From assembly GCA_037176725.1 (NCBI GenBank), contig JAZBRS010000076.1:125073001-125137000 (forward strand): a stretch of DNA of 64,000 bases, given 5' to 3'. Below are positions 1-11,166 of the stretch, piece by piece (position 1 is the stretch's first letter; each line of letters opens with the position of its first letter). The translations under genes and the position numbers were made by a program. A model generated the notes under the pieces. That model saw only the letters and a list, made by a program, of their open reading frames with translations. It was not told the DNA's origin and did no database searches. Origin of the DNA: Posidonia oceanica. Its lineage: Eukaryota; Streptophyta; Magnoliopsida; Alismatales; Posidoniaceae.

Positions 1-1127
1 CACCTTTACACGAGATCCTACAATCAGATGCTCCTTCACTGTGTGGACAAGACAGAAGCTGACACACTGATGCTCTAAGTTCATGCAGGGACATGCGACC
101 CTCATATGAACGGTGTGTTGCTAGCTAAGAAGATCATGCTTCAGGGCCATTTTTTATCAACCATGGAGGCAGATTGCTGCCAGTTTGTGCGTAGATGCCA
201 TAATTGCCAAATCCATGGGAACTTCATCCATGCTCCCCATAGCAATTGCATAGCATGTCATCGCCATGGCTTTTCTCTACATGGGGAATTGACGTCATCG
301 GGGCTATCCATCCTGCAGCCTCCAATGGTTATCGCTATATCTTGGTGGCAATTGACTACTTCACCAAGTGGGTGGAGGCGGCCTCGTACAAGATTGTCAC
401 AGCCACGGTGACAGAGAAATTCATCAGAAACAACATCATCGCCCGGTACGGAGTCCCGCACGCCATCATCTCTGATAATGGCAAGAACTTCATAGCCTAG
501 AGGATTGAGGATTATCTCCAGAGCTTCAAGATCAAGTACCATAGATCCTCACCTTATCAGCCACAGATGAATGGCGCAGTCGAGTCGGCCAACAAGAACC
601 TTGTGAAAATCTTGAAAAAGATGGCCGAGACTCATAAAGACTGACATGACAAGCTTCCATATGCACTTTGGACTTATAGAACGTCAATCCGAACTTCAAC
701 AAGGGCAACTCCATATTCACTTGTGTATGGTATGGAGGCAGTTCTGCCCATTGAAGTAGAGATCCCATCACTTCGGATCCTACGAGAAGTTGAGCTGGAG
801 GAGGCAGAATGGATTGAAGATCGCTGCATCCAGCTGAATCTGATCGATGAGCACAAGTTGCAAGCCATGCATCATGCCCAATGCTATTATAGGCGCATGG
901 CCAGAGCTTATCAAAAGAAGGTCAGACCCAGAAATCTCATGCCCGGAGATCTAGTCTTGCGGGTTATACATCTGCCTAACACCTGTGGCAAATTCAGGCC
1001 CAATTGGTGCGGCCCTTTCATTGTCAAGCAGATCCTCTCCGGTGGTGTGGTGATCCTTGAGGACATGGACCAGGTTGAGCAGTTAGGATCGGTCAACTCT
1101 TGCTACCTCAAGAAGTACCACCAATGA
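1..1127 (+). pseudogene. Ty3/gypsy (Tat/Ogre-like) pol 3' end: integrase, decayed
   Basis: Seen: the remnant of an integrase. A zinc-binding HHCC-type N-terminal region (about 70-240) contains the pattern CCQFVRRCHNCQ. A catalytic core follows, with the first Asp in GIDVIG (about 290), the second in SDNGKNF (about 475) and the Glu in NGAVESANKN (about 575). A C-terminal region ends in GKFRPNW, GPFIVK, SGG and the terminal KKYHQ before a TGA at 1125-1127. Known: the GKFRPNW/GP-IVK/SGG tail is typical of the Tat/Ogre clade of plant Ty3/gypsy elements. Breaks: the zinc-finger part and the core lie in different frames, so there is a frameshift near 240-270. In-frame stops occur at 498-500 (TAG) and 642-644 (TGA, where Trp is expected). 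It cannot be functional as read. The element extends left of the window; its tail and LTR follow to 13700. Confidence 0.93.
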
Positions 1128-2290
1128 CCCGAGGCTGTATCCTTGCCTTGCAGAGTCTTATTCTTTTTTGTTTTATTCCATGCATTCATCATTTCACAAT
1201 CATGCATTTGAGCATTTTCATGCATTTTTAGCTTTGCATGTTTTCTTTTTCTGAAACATATATAATCAACATGCATTTGTAGCAGCATTAGTCAAAAAAG
1301 AAGAAGACAAAAACAACAGAAGGCAAAAAAAAATCATCCTCATTCATGATAATCAATGCCCGGTGATGAAAATCGGAAAAACTAGCCTGCTTGGGAAAGA
1401 GTTTGTTCCTCCTCAGTTGACATTACTTAGATGTCTTAGCTAGTGAGGGAGCCACCATCCAATAAAGAACAGAGCGAAATATCCAAACTCCTCATAGGAC
1501 CTACACCTCCAGAGGGAGAAAAAATGATAGGCCGAGAGTGAGAGTGTGAGCAAAAAAAAAGAAAGAAAAGAAAAAAAAGAGAAAAGAAAAAAATCTCAAA
1601 AGTGCAGATGTAGAACTCAAAAGAGTTTGGCACGGAACTCGATCCATCACCCATAGAGAGTTTGAGCGCCACCACCCACCAAAGAGAGCCACCCTCAGCT
1701 TCGGAGTCCTGGTAGGGTCTATTGAGTCGAGGGGGCGTCCTCCTCCTTGTCAGTAGGCATGAATGCTTTCCAATAATTGAGGGCAAACAAAAAAAAAACC
1801 ACTCTTAATAAATCAACTTGCTCGATCATACCAATCTTGCTTGCTTAGGCATAACCTTGCAAGTTACATTCTAGTTTTTTTTGGCCAGGGGCATGACAGT
1901 TGCTTCCTGGTCAAGGCACATACATTAGAGCAATGACAGAACAAGCATGCTACGACAACATTCTCTCAACAAGTAACCAGCAATGGACAATACCTGCCTT
2001 CAAGAGCGAGCATCAGCAAACAAGCACTTTCTTGTGCCTCAGTCAGAATACAGCAACAACGGTCGAAGGTGCACCTGTAGACAGGACTCAACCCCGGCAA
2101 ACTTTAACCAAGCAGTCTGGCCCCTGCATCTCTCTTTGTCTCGCTTGCCTGCAAAGCGAATCCTACAGCATCTCTTTGATACCAGGGGCATGTTAGCTGT
2201 CCTATGGTATCGACTTATCAGATCTATCCTCTTTTGGTGTCGAGTCGGTCGGCTTGTCATTGACTCTCCTTTGGTGGTAAGTTAGTTGAC
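1128..2290 (+). other. Non-coding tail after pol
   Basis: No credible gene. It begins with a T-rich stretch (about 1155-1260), then A/G-rich runs (1280-1335 and 1540-1600). At 1885-1930 is a segment that recurs at about 27450-27480 just before another LTR, which marks it as part of the element tail. Near 2178-2215 there is a stem-loop with arms GATACCA and TGGTATC, a module that recurs in other tails (see 9456-10232 and 38150-38230). Confidence 0.6.
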
Positions 2291-3162
2291 TTGACACTGA
2301 TATTCTTGATTTCCTGTGGTGTCAGATCGGACAATCTGTCACTGATATCTTGTGACGTTAGATCGCATGATCTATCATTGATTCCCTGTGGTGCCAGATC
2401 GGAGGATCTGTCACTGATATCCTATGGCGTTAGATCGCATGATCAATCGTTGATTATCCTATGGTGTCAGATTGGACAATCTGTCACTGATATCCTGTGG
2501 CATTAGATCGGATGATCTATCGCTAATTCCCTGTGGTGTCAGATCAAACAATCTGTCACTGATATCTTGTGGCGTTAGATTGCATGATCTATCGTTGATT
2601 CCCTGTGGTGCTAGATCGGAGGATCTATCACTAATATCCTGTAGTGTTAGATCGCATGATCTATCGTTGATTATCCTATGGTGTTAGATCGGACAATCTG
2701 TCACTGATATCCTGTGGTGTTAGATCACATGATCTATCACTGATTCCCTGTAGTGTCAGATCAGACAATCTGTCACTGATATCCTATGGCGTTAGATCGC
2801 ATGATCTATCACTGATTCCCTGTGGTGCCAGATCGGAGGATCTGTCACTGATATCTTGTGTCGTTAGATCGCATGATCTATAGTTGATTTCCTGTGGTGT
2901 CAAATCGGACAATCTGTCACTGATTTCTTGTGGTGTTAGATCGCACGATTTGTCATTGATTTCCCTCACCGTTATCTTATGGCGTTAGATCAGATGATCT
3001 ATCGCTGATTTCCTGTGGTGTTAGATCGGACAATCTGATATCTTGTGGCATTAGATCGCATGATCTATTGTTGATTTCCTATGGTGTCAGATCGGACAAT
3101 CTGTCGCTGATATCATGTGGCATTAGATCGCATGATCTGTTGCTGATTTCCCTCACCGTTAT
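2291..3162 (+). repeat. 36-bp hairpin tandem array, left part
   Basis: About 24 imperfect units of about 36 bp. Two alternating unit types give a 72-73 bp dimer. One type carries AGATCGGACAATCT followed by GTCACTGATATC; the other carries AGATCGCATGATCT followed by a TTGATT block. Both contain the inverted repeat AGATC/GATCT. The array stops at the F1 insertion and resumes at 9003. Short open frames across it are artefacts of the regular period. Confidence 0.93.
3158..3162 (+). other. Target site duplication of F1, left copy (GTTAT)
   Basis: The array reads CCCTCACC GTTAT up to the F1 start TGTAGCG. The same pentamer follows F1 at 8998-9002 and continues as CCTGTGG. An uninterrupted version of this junction is present at about 2963-2985 in the array. 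This shows insertion into a pre-existing repeat unit. Confidence 0.92.
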
Positions 3163-6100
3163 TGTAGCGATCCCGATCGGAATCAGGCTCGCTATTTAGC
3201 GGCGATTGGATCCGAGGAAGAGGCTCGACTCGAAAACACTTGAAATCGAGGAGAAAAGAGAAAGATAAGACAAATCAGAGTCGCCACCATGTCTATTAAC
3301 GGGAGACAAGGAAAACTGGGGGAAATGCGTGAATTAACACGCAAAACCAAGCAAGAAATGCAAAGCAAAGCAATGCAAAGGAAACAAATGCAAATACATG
3401 CAAAAGAGATGACTCTAGCCTAGGATAAGGGCAGTACGGTCATTGCGGGCCAGAAGACAGGGCAAGGACTCCTGTTACGTGCGGGGAAGGTGTTAGGCAC
3501 CCCCGACACGCCCGAGAATCGGTCTTTCTAGGCTTACGCTCGCATACGCAGGGAAATGCAGGATTGAATGCCTATGTGCCTATGAATGCCTAAATGAATG
3601 CTCAAGGTGTGCTCTAAGTGGGGAGATGCAGGGCAAGGAAGTAAACGTGCTGTCTAAGTACTCAGCTACGCTGTCTGTGTTCCGAACCAGGCGAAACCGG
3701 GCTCGTGAGAACTCTAGGCAGTAAGCATCACAGCCCTATATGCAAATGCAAGCGAAAAAGCAAAACAACGGTAAAACCATGCAATGCGATCGACATGCAA
3801 GAGAAAACGGCATAAAGCACGCAAAACGAGGCAAAAAACAAGAAAGCGCGCAAAACGGTGCAAAAAGACAAGGTCGGCACGTAAAATGGGCGAGAAAGCA
3901 GGGCGGCACGCAAATCAGTGCAAAAGACGGTGACGGGTACGCAAAATTGTGCCAAAAACAGGACAAGCGCGCAAAACGACGCGAAAGACAAAGCAGGCAC
4001 ACAAAACGGTGCCAAAATGAGAACGGGCACGCAAAACGGTGCCAAAAGCTGCGAGATAAAACCTCGGAAAACTGTGCGAATGCTAAATGCAAAGAAGAGA
4101 TCAGAAGATGCCAAAGAGGAGCAAGACAATGTGTGTGTAAGAACAGACATTGTTTAGGACCACCCAGGGTAGGTGTGAAGACCTACAAAGGGGAGAGTGA
4201 GCAAACGGAGGGATTACCACCTCTTTATGACCGTTTCCCACTAAACCGCTCCACGGTGTGTCTCGCATGCTGCCCAAAGCTCGCGATGCGATCGGATCGT
4301 GGAAAAGGGGGAAGAAAGTCACATTAAGTGGTAAATCCAGGGAAAACTCAACACAAAACACATAGAGAAACGCGAAATGGAGATCTGAGTTGATAGACAA
4401 GAAGAGGAGGCCCTATTCTACATGCTCAAAGAGACAGAAATCGAAAACAAGGAAAACTATGCAAATGGCATGCAAATGAATGCAATGCAGAGGTTCAGGA
4501 GGACATACCTGGAAATCCGGGAGCCTGATCTGAGATCTGTCTGGTCCATGCTGAAGAGCGCTTCGCTGCGGTCGCTTGGGCAGCTTATTTGAGAAGATCC
4601 AACGGCCGGATCGGAAGATATCGCAGCTTCAAGGCAGGAAGGCCAGAACAAGGGAGAAGAACAGATCTAGGTGTTCGGGAGGTCCTAGGGGTGTGCAAAA
4701 GGTCCTCCCAGGTGAAGGGAAGCTAAAGGTGCTTAGTGTGTGCAAAAGGATGCTGAAATGCAAGACTAAATGAATGCAGAATGCATGCACAAGCAAGAAG
4801 AAACAAGGGGAACAAACTTGGAAAAGACAGGAGTTCAAAAGCATTTTTGAAAAAGAAAAGGGGCTAAAATGCAAATTTTCACAAAAGATGGGGTCCACAG
4901 AGGAGGGTTTTGAAAACAGGAGAGGGCAGAGGGTTATTTTGTAACAGACTGGGCTCAGAAAGCTAATTTGAAAAGAGGGTATGCACTGGAAGAAGTTTTG
5001 AAGACAAAAAGAAATCAGAATGCAATTTTGGAAAAACTAGGGTCTAAAATGCAAATTTTCCAGAAAACAGGGTTCTGGGGAGTCTGGGAATGCAAGTGGA
5101 GGGTCTACATGCAATTTCGTAAGCATAGGAGCTAAAATGCAACTTTAGGGGCAAAACAGTCTTTTTACATGGTTTTTAAAAGATGCAAGGACCTATGTGT
5201 GATTTTTGAATCATGCAGGGGTCAAATATGCAATTTTATATGGTAAACATGCTCTGGAAACACTGATAAAGGACTGATGTGCAATTTCTGGAAAAACAGG
5301 GGCCAAAATGCAATGCAATAGGCTAAAATGCATGGAAAACAGTTACTGTCCATTTAAAATGGACCTAAATGCAAATGCCAAAAAACAGAGGGAAGAAAAT
5401 GCAATACAACAAGCAAAAATAAAAAATAAAACCTAAGTTTTCTATAGTGCATGGACCTATATGCAAAATCAGAAACATGTAGGGATGCAGAATGCAATTT
5501 CATATGGTAAAATGCATGCAATTAAATGAACTGATTTAGGGCAGGACTTATATGCAAAAATAAAAAACAGAAGGGCTAAAATGCAAAGAGTTACAACAGC
5601 ACAGCACAGTAACAGGACTAGATTGCAAATACTGAAAAGCAGAGATAAAAGCAGCAATTTAGCATGGTATTATATTAAAAACTAAGCATATTAAATGAAC
5701 AGAGGACCAGAACGCAAAAATGTAAAAACTTAAGGCAAGAATGCAATATCAACACAGAAACTATATTACTAAGAAAATAAAGCTACAGTAATCTGCCGGC
5801 GGTGAGAGGTACTGTAGCAGTGAGCCACCGGACCTCAGCACCGCCGGCACAGGGAGCTTGGGGAGGCGCGAGGCAGCGGAGGGCGCTACCGGCGTTCGCA
5901 CGGAGCTCTGGGGATCGGCAGGGGATCGTTCTGTTGGCCGGATCGTTCTGTTGGCCGGAGCGTCCGGAGGGCAGGAGGCCGGCGCCGGAGAAGATGATCT
6001 ATCCGGCGAGTTGCAGTTGGAGCAGGGAGGCCGGAATAGCCAATCTAAAGGCCGGAAAAGCATGACGAAGGAGAAAGGAGGCTAAGGGAGCAGAGAGTGA

Positions 6101-8997
6101 CCTGTTTTCGCGTCTGAGTCGTCCTCCCGACGTCGGTGGCTTCAGCAGTCGCCGGTGGAGGTCGTCCGGTCACCGCGGGCGTCGCCGGCTGCTTGCGAGG
6201 GTTGGAGCTGCTTTAGAATGTTCTTCTGGTGCTTCCCAGTCGTCCGGACGCGAGCTTTGAAGCTCAGGCGGCGATTCGGCAACTTTGGGTCCACAGGTGG
6301 TAGCCGGAGGTGGGGGAAGTTGTTTGCTGCTCGTCCGGTGAAGCGAAGGCCTTCGGGAGATTGCTGGGAGGCTGGCGAAGGGGTTTGGATGATCGAATTG
6401 GGTTTTGGGAGGCTGTGGGTGGAGATTGCAAGCTGGTGGGTTTTCTGGTCAGAAGGAGGTGCAGGTGTTTGTTGTGTAGTTCGGAATCTGTGGTGGATGG
6501 TTAGGTTCGAGGTCTGGTGCTCTGGAAAGGTGGAGGTTCAGTGAATCTCTGGGTGGATTTTGGGAGGCAGTAGTGGACTGGAGTGACGGGAATTCTGGAG
6601 TGGGTTGCTTTGGGTTCACAGTTTGAGTTTCAGGTGGACAGGTGGTGTTTTAGGTTGGTTTCAGAGGTGGAATGGTCGGGAAATGGTGGGGAGGTATTGC
6701 TAGGTTTCTGGGTGAACTTGGGGGATCAACTGGGAGAGCAATTGGGGCTTGGAAGGGGGCTGGTTTGCTGGAGAAGAAGGAGGAGGTTCTGCTGAATTCA
6801 GAGGAAAGAATTGGGGAAAGGATTGCTGGGAGAAGGCCCTGGAACTGGGCTCTCTCTCCGGGATGCCAAAGCACACCCTCAGGCTCTCTCTCTCGGACTC
6901 TTCTCTCTGGGAATTGGAGAATACAGAGGAAGAAAGGGGAGGTCGCTCAGGTGGAGGAAAGCTGCTGGAATTCTGGTTTCTCTCTCAAATTTGCCGATTG
7001 CTAAGTGATGAGCTCTGCCACTCTCCCTCTCTGGATGATCAAAAGGCTCGTTTGAGGAAGGGAATTCTGGATGCTTATATCAGGAGGAGGGCTGCCGGTG
7101 TGCGCACTGGGATTTTGAATTCGACGGCGACGCACTGCAGCAGACAGGAGACGGATGCCGGCGAGACGACAGGCATTGATTGCCTCCCGGAAATGGTGCT
7201 GAAATAGAGGAGAAGCGGCGAACTCTGTAGGTGATTGGATGGAGAGCTTGAAATTTAAATGGTGGAGGGAGGGCTGTAGCTGGCCGCGGGAGGAAAACGG
7301 TGAAGGAAAAAAAAAACAGAAGGTTGAGAAAGAAGAAGGGTGGAGAAGGCCGGGCTGCGGGCCGAAGGAAAAAAGAAAGAAAAAAAAAGGAAATGGAGAA
7401 GAGCGGGGGACAGGCTGGACTGGGCCCAGCAAGGAAAAAGAAGAAAAGAAAAATGAGAAGAAAGAAAGAAAGAGGGGAAAAGAAAGGAGATAAAATTAGG
7501 AAAAAAAAGATTAAAAATAGGCAAAAATACTAGGAAGGTTGTGTTGTGAGTTGGGATTTTAACTAGGTTTTTTGATGATTGTTTTGAGGTTAATTAGTGT
7601 GTTTTGGGCTTGATTAGGGTTTTAGGGTTTTGTTTTGCTCTTGGTTTGTTTTCCATTCGATTAAATGTTTGTTAAATCTTTTAAATTGTTTTGTTAATTG
7701 TGTTTTTCTTGTTAAGTATTTCAGGATGTTAATCAGGATTTTTAGGATTTATTTTTATATTAATCAGGATTGGTTTTAGGCTTTTAAATCTTAGTCTTCT
7801 TAGGGTTTTTTCCTTCTTAAGTCTTTTAAATTATGCTTTGGTTTTTATTTGTTGATTTTTTTCTTGAAGTTTTTAGTTAGATTTCTCTGATTTGATGGGG
7901 TGTTTTTAAGTCTTTTAAGTGTGTTTTTCTTTTCCTTTTAATTAAGTTTTTTTTTTAACTTGCTTTTTCTTATGTTTATTAGGTTAAGTCTTTTTGCTTC
8001 TTTAATTATTTGTTTTAGTGCTTGATTTTTAATTCTTCTTATTAGGGTTTGTTTTTTTAATTCTTCTGATGGGTTTTTTACTTTTGGTGGGTTTTGGTCT
8101 TATTTTAGTTTTTTCCTTGGTTTTTCAGTGTTTTCTTTTGATTTGTTTTGCATTTTTTTAGCTTACATGCTTGGTTTTCCTTTTAGTTTGATTTAGTTAA
8201 GTTTAGGTTTTTAATTGCTTGTTTAATGTTTTTTAATTGTTTTTCTTAGGGTTCTGATTTGTTTCTTTTATGTTTTGGGGTTTTACAGATTTTTAAGGGT
8301 TTTTATGGATTTTTGCAAAAGAAGGCAAAGGAAAAGAGAAGGAAGAAGGAAAAGGGAAAAAGAGGGAAATAAAAGGAAAAGAGATAGGTTGGAGAGAAAT
8401 GATTTTTAAAATTCAGGAAAAAGGCTAAAAATAAAGTAAAAATAGGAATAAGGTAGAGAAGGGATAGAAGTACAAAGGGGGCCCACAGCCAGGCCAGAGA
8501 GGGAGCAAGAAGGGGATGAAAAGAGAGATGATAATCAGGAGAGAGAGAGGAGAGAGAAAATGATAATCCCGGAGAGAGAAAAGGATAATTTGGATGAAAG
8601 GGGGTCTTAAGGGTTTTGGAATGAGGTGAAAATTGGTGAGTGGGTAGCCTAAGGTTTCTAGTGTTGGTCCTGAAGTTTTGGTTTGATTCCAAGGAGATTT
8701 TGGAAGGGTTTTAAGGTGTAGAAAAAGGGGAGTTTTGCCTAGGTTTTCTAGGATTTTTGGGAATGGTCTAGGTTTGAAAATTTCTGGGTTCTTGGGTAGG
8801 CTTGTTAAGTGAGTGTTGGTGGGTTTTCCTATGGATTTTGGTCAGGTTTTGAGCTTGGGAAGAGGGGTAAAGGCTTAGGTCAAGATGGACTGATTTTGGA
8901 GGGTAAAGAAGAGGATTAAGGTTTGGTTTTGGGTTTGAGTCCAGCAATCACTAGGAGGGCTCCAAGGATCCAAGCCTGCCAAGATGGGGTGTCAACA
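3163..8997 (-). mobile_element. Giant solo LTR F1 (about 5.8 kb), Ogre-like Ty3/gypsy
   Basis: Seen: begins TGTAGCG and ends GTCAACA (TG...CA), and is flanked by the 5-bp duplication GTTAT. There is no coding region. On the minus strand it starts TGTTGACACCCC, close to the TGTAGACACCCC start of the other Ogre-like LTRs here. Near its 3' end it carries the block GGGTGCCTAACACCTTCCCC (3465-3545) followed by GGTGGCGACTC (about 3275-3286); both are shared with the LTRs at 11167, 19409 and 35067. Inside it, on the plus strand, are a 30-bp hairpin array (3740-4075), an A-rich region with repeated ATGCAATTTT-like segments (4860-5740), a GC-rich segment (about 5790-7250), purine runs (7290-7530 and 8310-8600) and a T/G-rich stretch (7540-8300). 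Known: Ogre-clade LTRs can reach about 5 kb. Inference: a solo LTR left by recombination between two LTRs. Confidence 0.85.
3740..4075 (+). repeat. About 30-bp hairpin tandem array inside F1
   Basis: Units contain GGCACGCAAAACGGTGCC, whose arms GGCAC and GTGCC are inverted around an A-rich loop, followed by AAAAG-rich spacers. Variants such as ACACAAAACGGTGCC and GGTACGCAAAATTGTGCC occur. The corresponding array in F2 lies at about 50930-51125. Apparent Lys/Gln/His-rich open frames here are repeat artefacts. Confidence 0.85.
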
Positions 8998-9002
8998 GTT
9001 AT

Positions 9003-9455
9003 CCTGTGGCGTTAGATCGAATGATCTATCATTGATTTCTTATGGTGTCAGATCGGACAATCTGTCACTGATATCTTGTGGCGTCAGATCGCATGATCTA
9101 TCATTGATTTCCTGTGGTGTCAGATCAGATAATCTGTCACTGATATCCTGTTGCGTTAGATCACACGATCTGTCGCTGATTTCCCTCACTGTTATCCTGT
9201 GGCATTAGATCACATGATCTATCGTTGATTTCTTATGGTGTCAGATCGGACAATCTATCACTGATATCTTGTGGCGTTAGATCGCAATATCTATCGCTGA
9301 TTCTCTATGGTGCTAGATCGGAGCATCTGTCACTAATATCTTGTGGCATTAGATCGCATGATCTATCGCTGACTACCCTGTGGTGATAGATCGAGCAATC
9401 TGTCACTGATATCCTGTGGCATTAGATCGGATGATATATCACTGACTATCTTGTG
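9003..9455 (+). repeat. 36-bp hairpin tandem array, right part
   Basis: Continuation of the 2291-3162 array after F1, about 12 units with the same AGATC/GATCT inverted arms and the same alternation of unit types. Confidence 0.92.
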
Positions 9456-10232
9456 GTGCAAGTCCGATAGTTTGCCATACCCTTTCCATCATCTTGGTGC
9501 CAGGAGCGTTACGACTGCCCCTAGTATCTCTCGCCTGATACCAAGGGCATCTTTTCGTTGTCTTGTGGTATCATGCTCTCCTTCCTTCGGGCTGGTAGCC
9601 CAAACTACTCGGTTGACACCGATCAAACTGTCTAGCACCCGGGCTGGTAGCCCTAAATACCCATATGACATCCGTCAAAGTATCTAGCATTCTGGACGGC
9701 AAGCACGATAATCTTGTCTGGAGTTTCTTTCTTTCGGGCTGGTAGTCCTAACTACCCGGACGGCAAGCAAGTTAGTCTTGTCTAGCGCCCTGCTCTTGGG
9801 CTGATAACCCCCAATCATCTGACAATGAGTCCGTCAACTTATCATGCCCCTCCCAGCATATCATTGCATCATATTCATCATCATTAGCATCTCATTTCCA
9901 TCTCACAGCATCACCTTACATGTTACTACATCATTTGCATCTCATTGTATGTCATAACATCTCATTGCACATGATTCCATCGCATCACACCGCATTGCAT
10001 TGCTATGCATCAACACTTGCATTACAACATTTGCATCGGGCTGGTACCCCTAACTACTCGTTTGACATCCGTTATATTGTCTAACTTTCCGACAGACGAG
10101 CCCGATGACTTATCACCACCCCTCTTGACCGACAGTTTCACTGATTTGTCTTTCCTTCCTTGATACCAAGGGCATCTTAGGCTACCCTGTGGTATCGTGC
10201 CCCCTTTCACGTTGAGTCGACATCTCAATCCT
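9456..10232 (+). other. Element tail: stem-loop modules and CAT-rich DNA
   Basis: Non-coding. It holds several GGGCTGGTAGCCC-type inverted repeats (about 9588, 9640 and 9750) and two copies of a GATACCAAGGG ... CCCT.TGGTATC stem-loop (about 9535 and 10160). From about 9850 to 10040 there is a stretch rich in CATC/GCAT. The same modules, in the same order, occur in the tails at 33630-35066 and 60140-62219. Confidence 0.65.
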
Positions 10233-10870
10233 TATCCCGATCGTTTGGAGCTACTAGCTCAGCGATCCTTGCCTAGAGCTACCGGCTCGGCGATCCTCAT
10301 CCTCGCTTAGAACTACCGGCTCAGCGATTCTTGCCTAGAGCTATCGGCTCGGCGATCCTTATCCTCATTTGGAGCTACTGGCTCAGCGATCTTCGCCTGG
10401 AGCTACCAGCTGAGCGATCCTTATCCTCGCTTGGAGCTACCGGCTCAGTAATCCTCGTTTGGAGCTATCGGCTCGATGATCCTTATCCTTGCTTGGAGCT
10501 ACCGGTTCAGCGATCCTCGCTTGGAGCTACCAGCTCGGTGATCCTTATCCTCGCTTGGAGCTACCAGCTCGGCGATCCTCGCCTGGAGCTACCGGCTCGG
10601 CGATCCTTATCCTCTCTTGGAGTTACCAACTCAGCGATCCTGGCCTAAAGCTACTGGCTCAGCGATCCTTATCCACGCTTGGAGCTATCGGCTCAGCGAT
10701 CCTCACCTGGAGCTACCGGCTCGGTAATCTTTATCCTCGCTTGGAGCTACCGGCTCAGCGATCCTCACTTGGAGCTACCGGCTCGGCAATCTTTATCCTC
10801 ACTTGGAGTTACCGGCTCAACAATCTTTATCCTCACTTGGAGCTACCGGCTCAGCAATCCTCATCACCAG
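10233..10870 (+). repeat. 62-bp dimeric hairpin tandem array
   Basis: Alternating 28- and 34-bp units give about ten 62-bp dimers. Each unit carries an inverted repeat of the form GAGCTACCGGCTC (arms GAGC/GCTC) followed by AGCGATCC. Variants include GAGCTACCAGCTC and, at 10620-10632, GAGTTACCAACTC, where both arms have changed together. Confidence 0.92.
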
Positions 10871-11166
10871 CATCATATCATCCACATTGGCATCACATAC
10901 ACATGCATCGCTCGCGCACCCCTAGCGGAGTTCAACGCACATGAGCACTGGCATGTCATCAGCATTGCAGGATTTGCTTTAGCATTGCATCCTAGCGTTT
11001 ACATCTGCAATTGCATTGTGGCAACGAGTCATGATTTTCGGTGCATCCGTCGGATAAGTGACTTACGCCAATAGCAACATTGCTTTTCCACTGACTTCAG
11101 TTGAGGTGTCTTATCAATCCTAAGCAGCGGCCTTGGTTCCCTCGACCTCGCTCAAGGAGGAGCATC
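10871..11166 (+). other. GCAT-rich segment and polypurine tract before LTR a
   Basis: GCATC-rich sequence, then a region also present before the LTRs at 35067, 41099 and 62220 (a GTGACTTACGCC-type block, then CCTCGACCTCGCTCA). It ends in the purine tract AAGGAGGAGCATC immediately before the LTR. Inference: 3' polypurine tract used to prime plus-strand DNA synthesis. Confidence 0.7.

Noticed and set aside
2291..3162. CRISPR-like array (36-bp repeats)
   Set aside because: Units are contiguous with no unique spacers, and the context is a plant retrotransposon.
6155..6544. Trp/Gly/Arg-rich open frame in a GC-rich segment
   Set aside because: Inside solo LTR F1; the matching part of F2 does not keep the frame.
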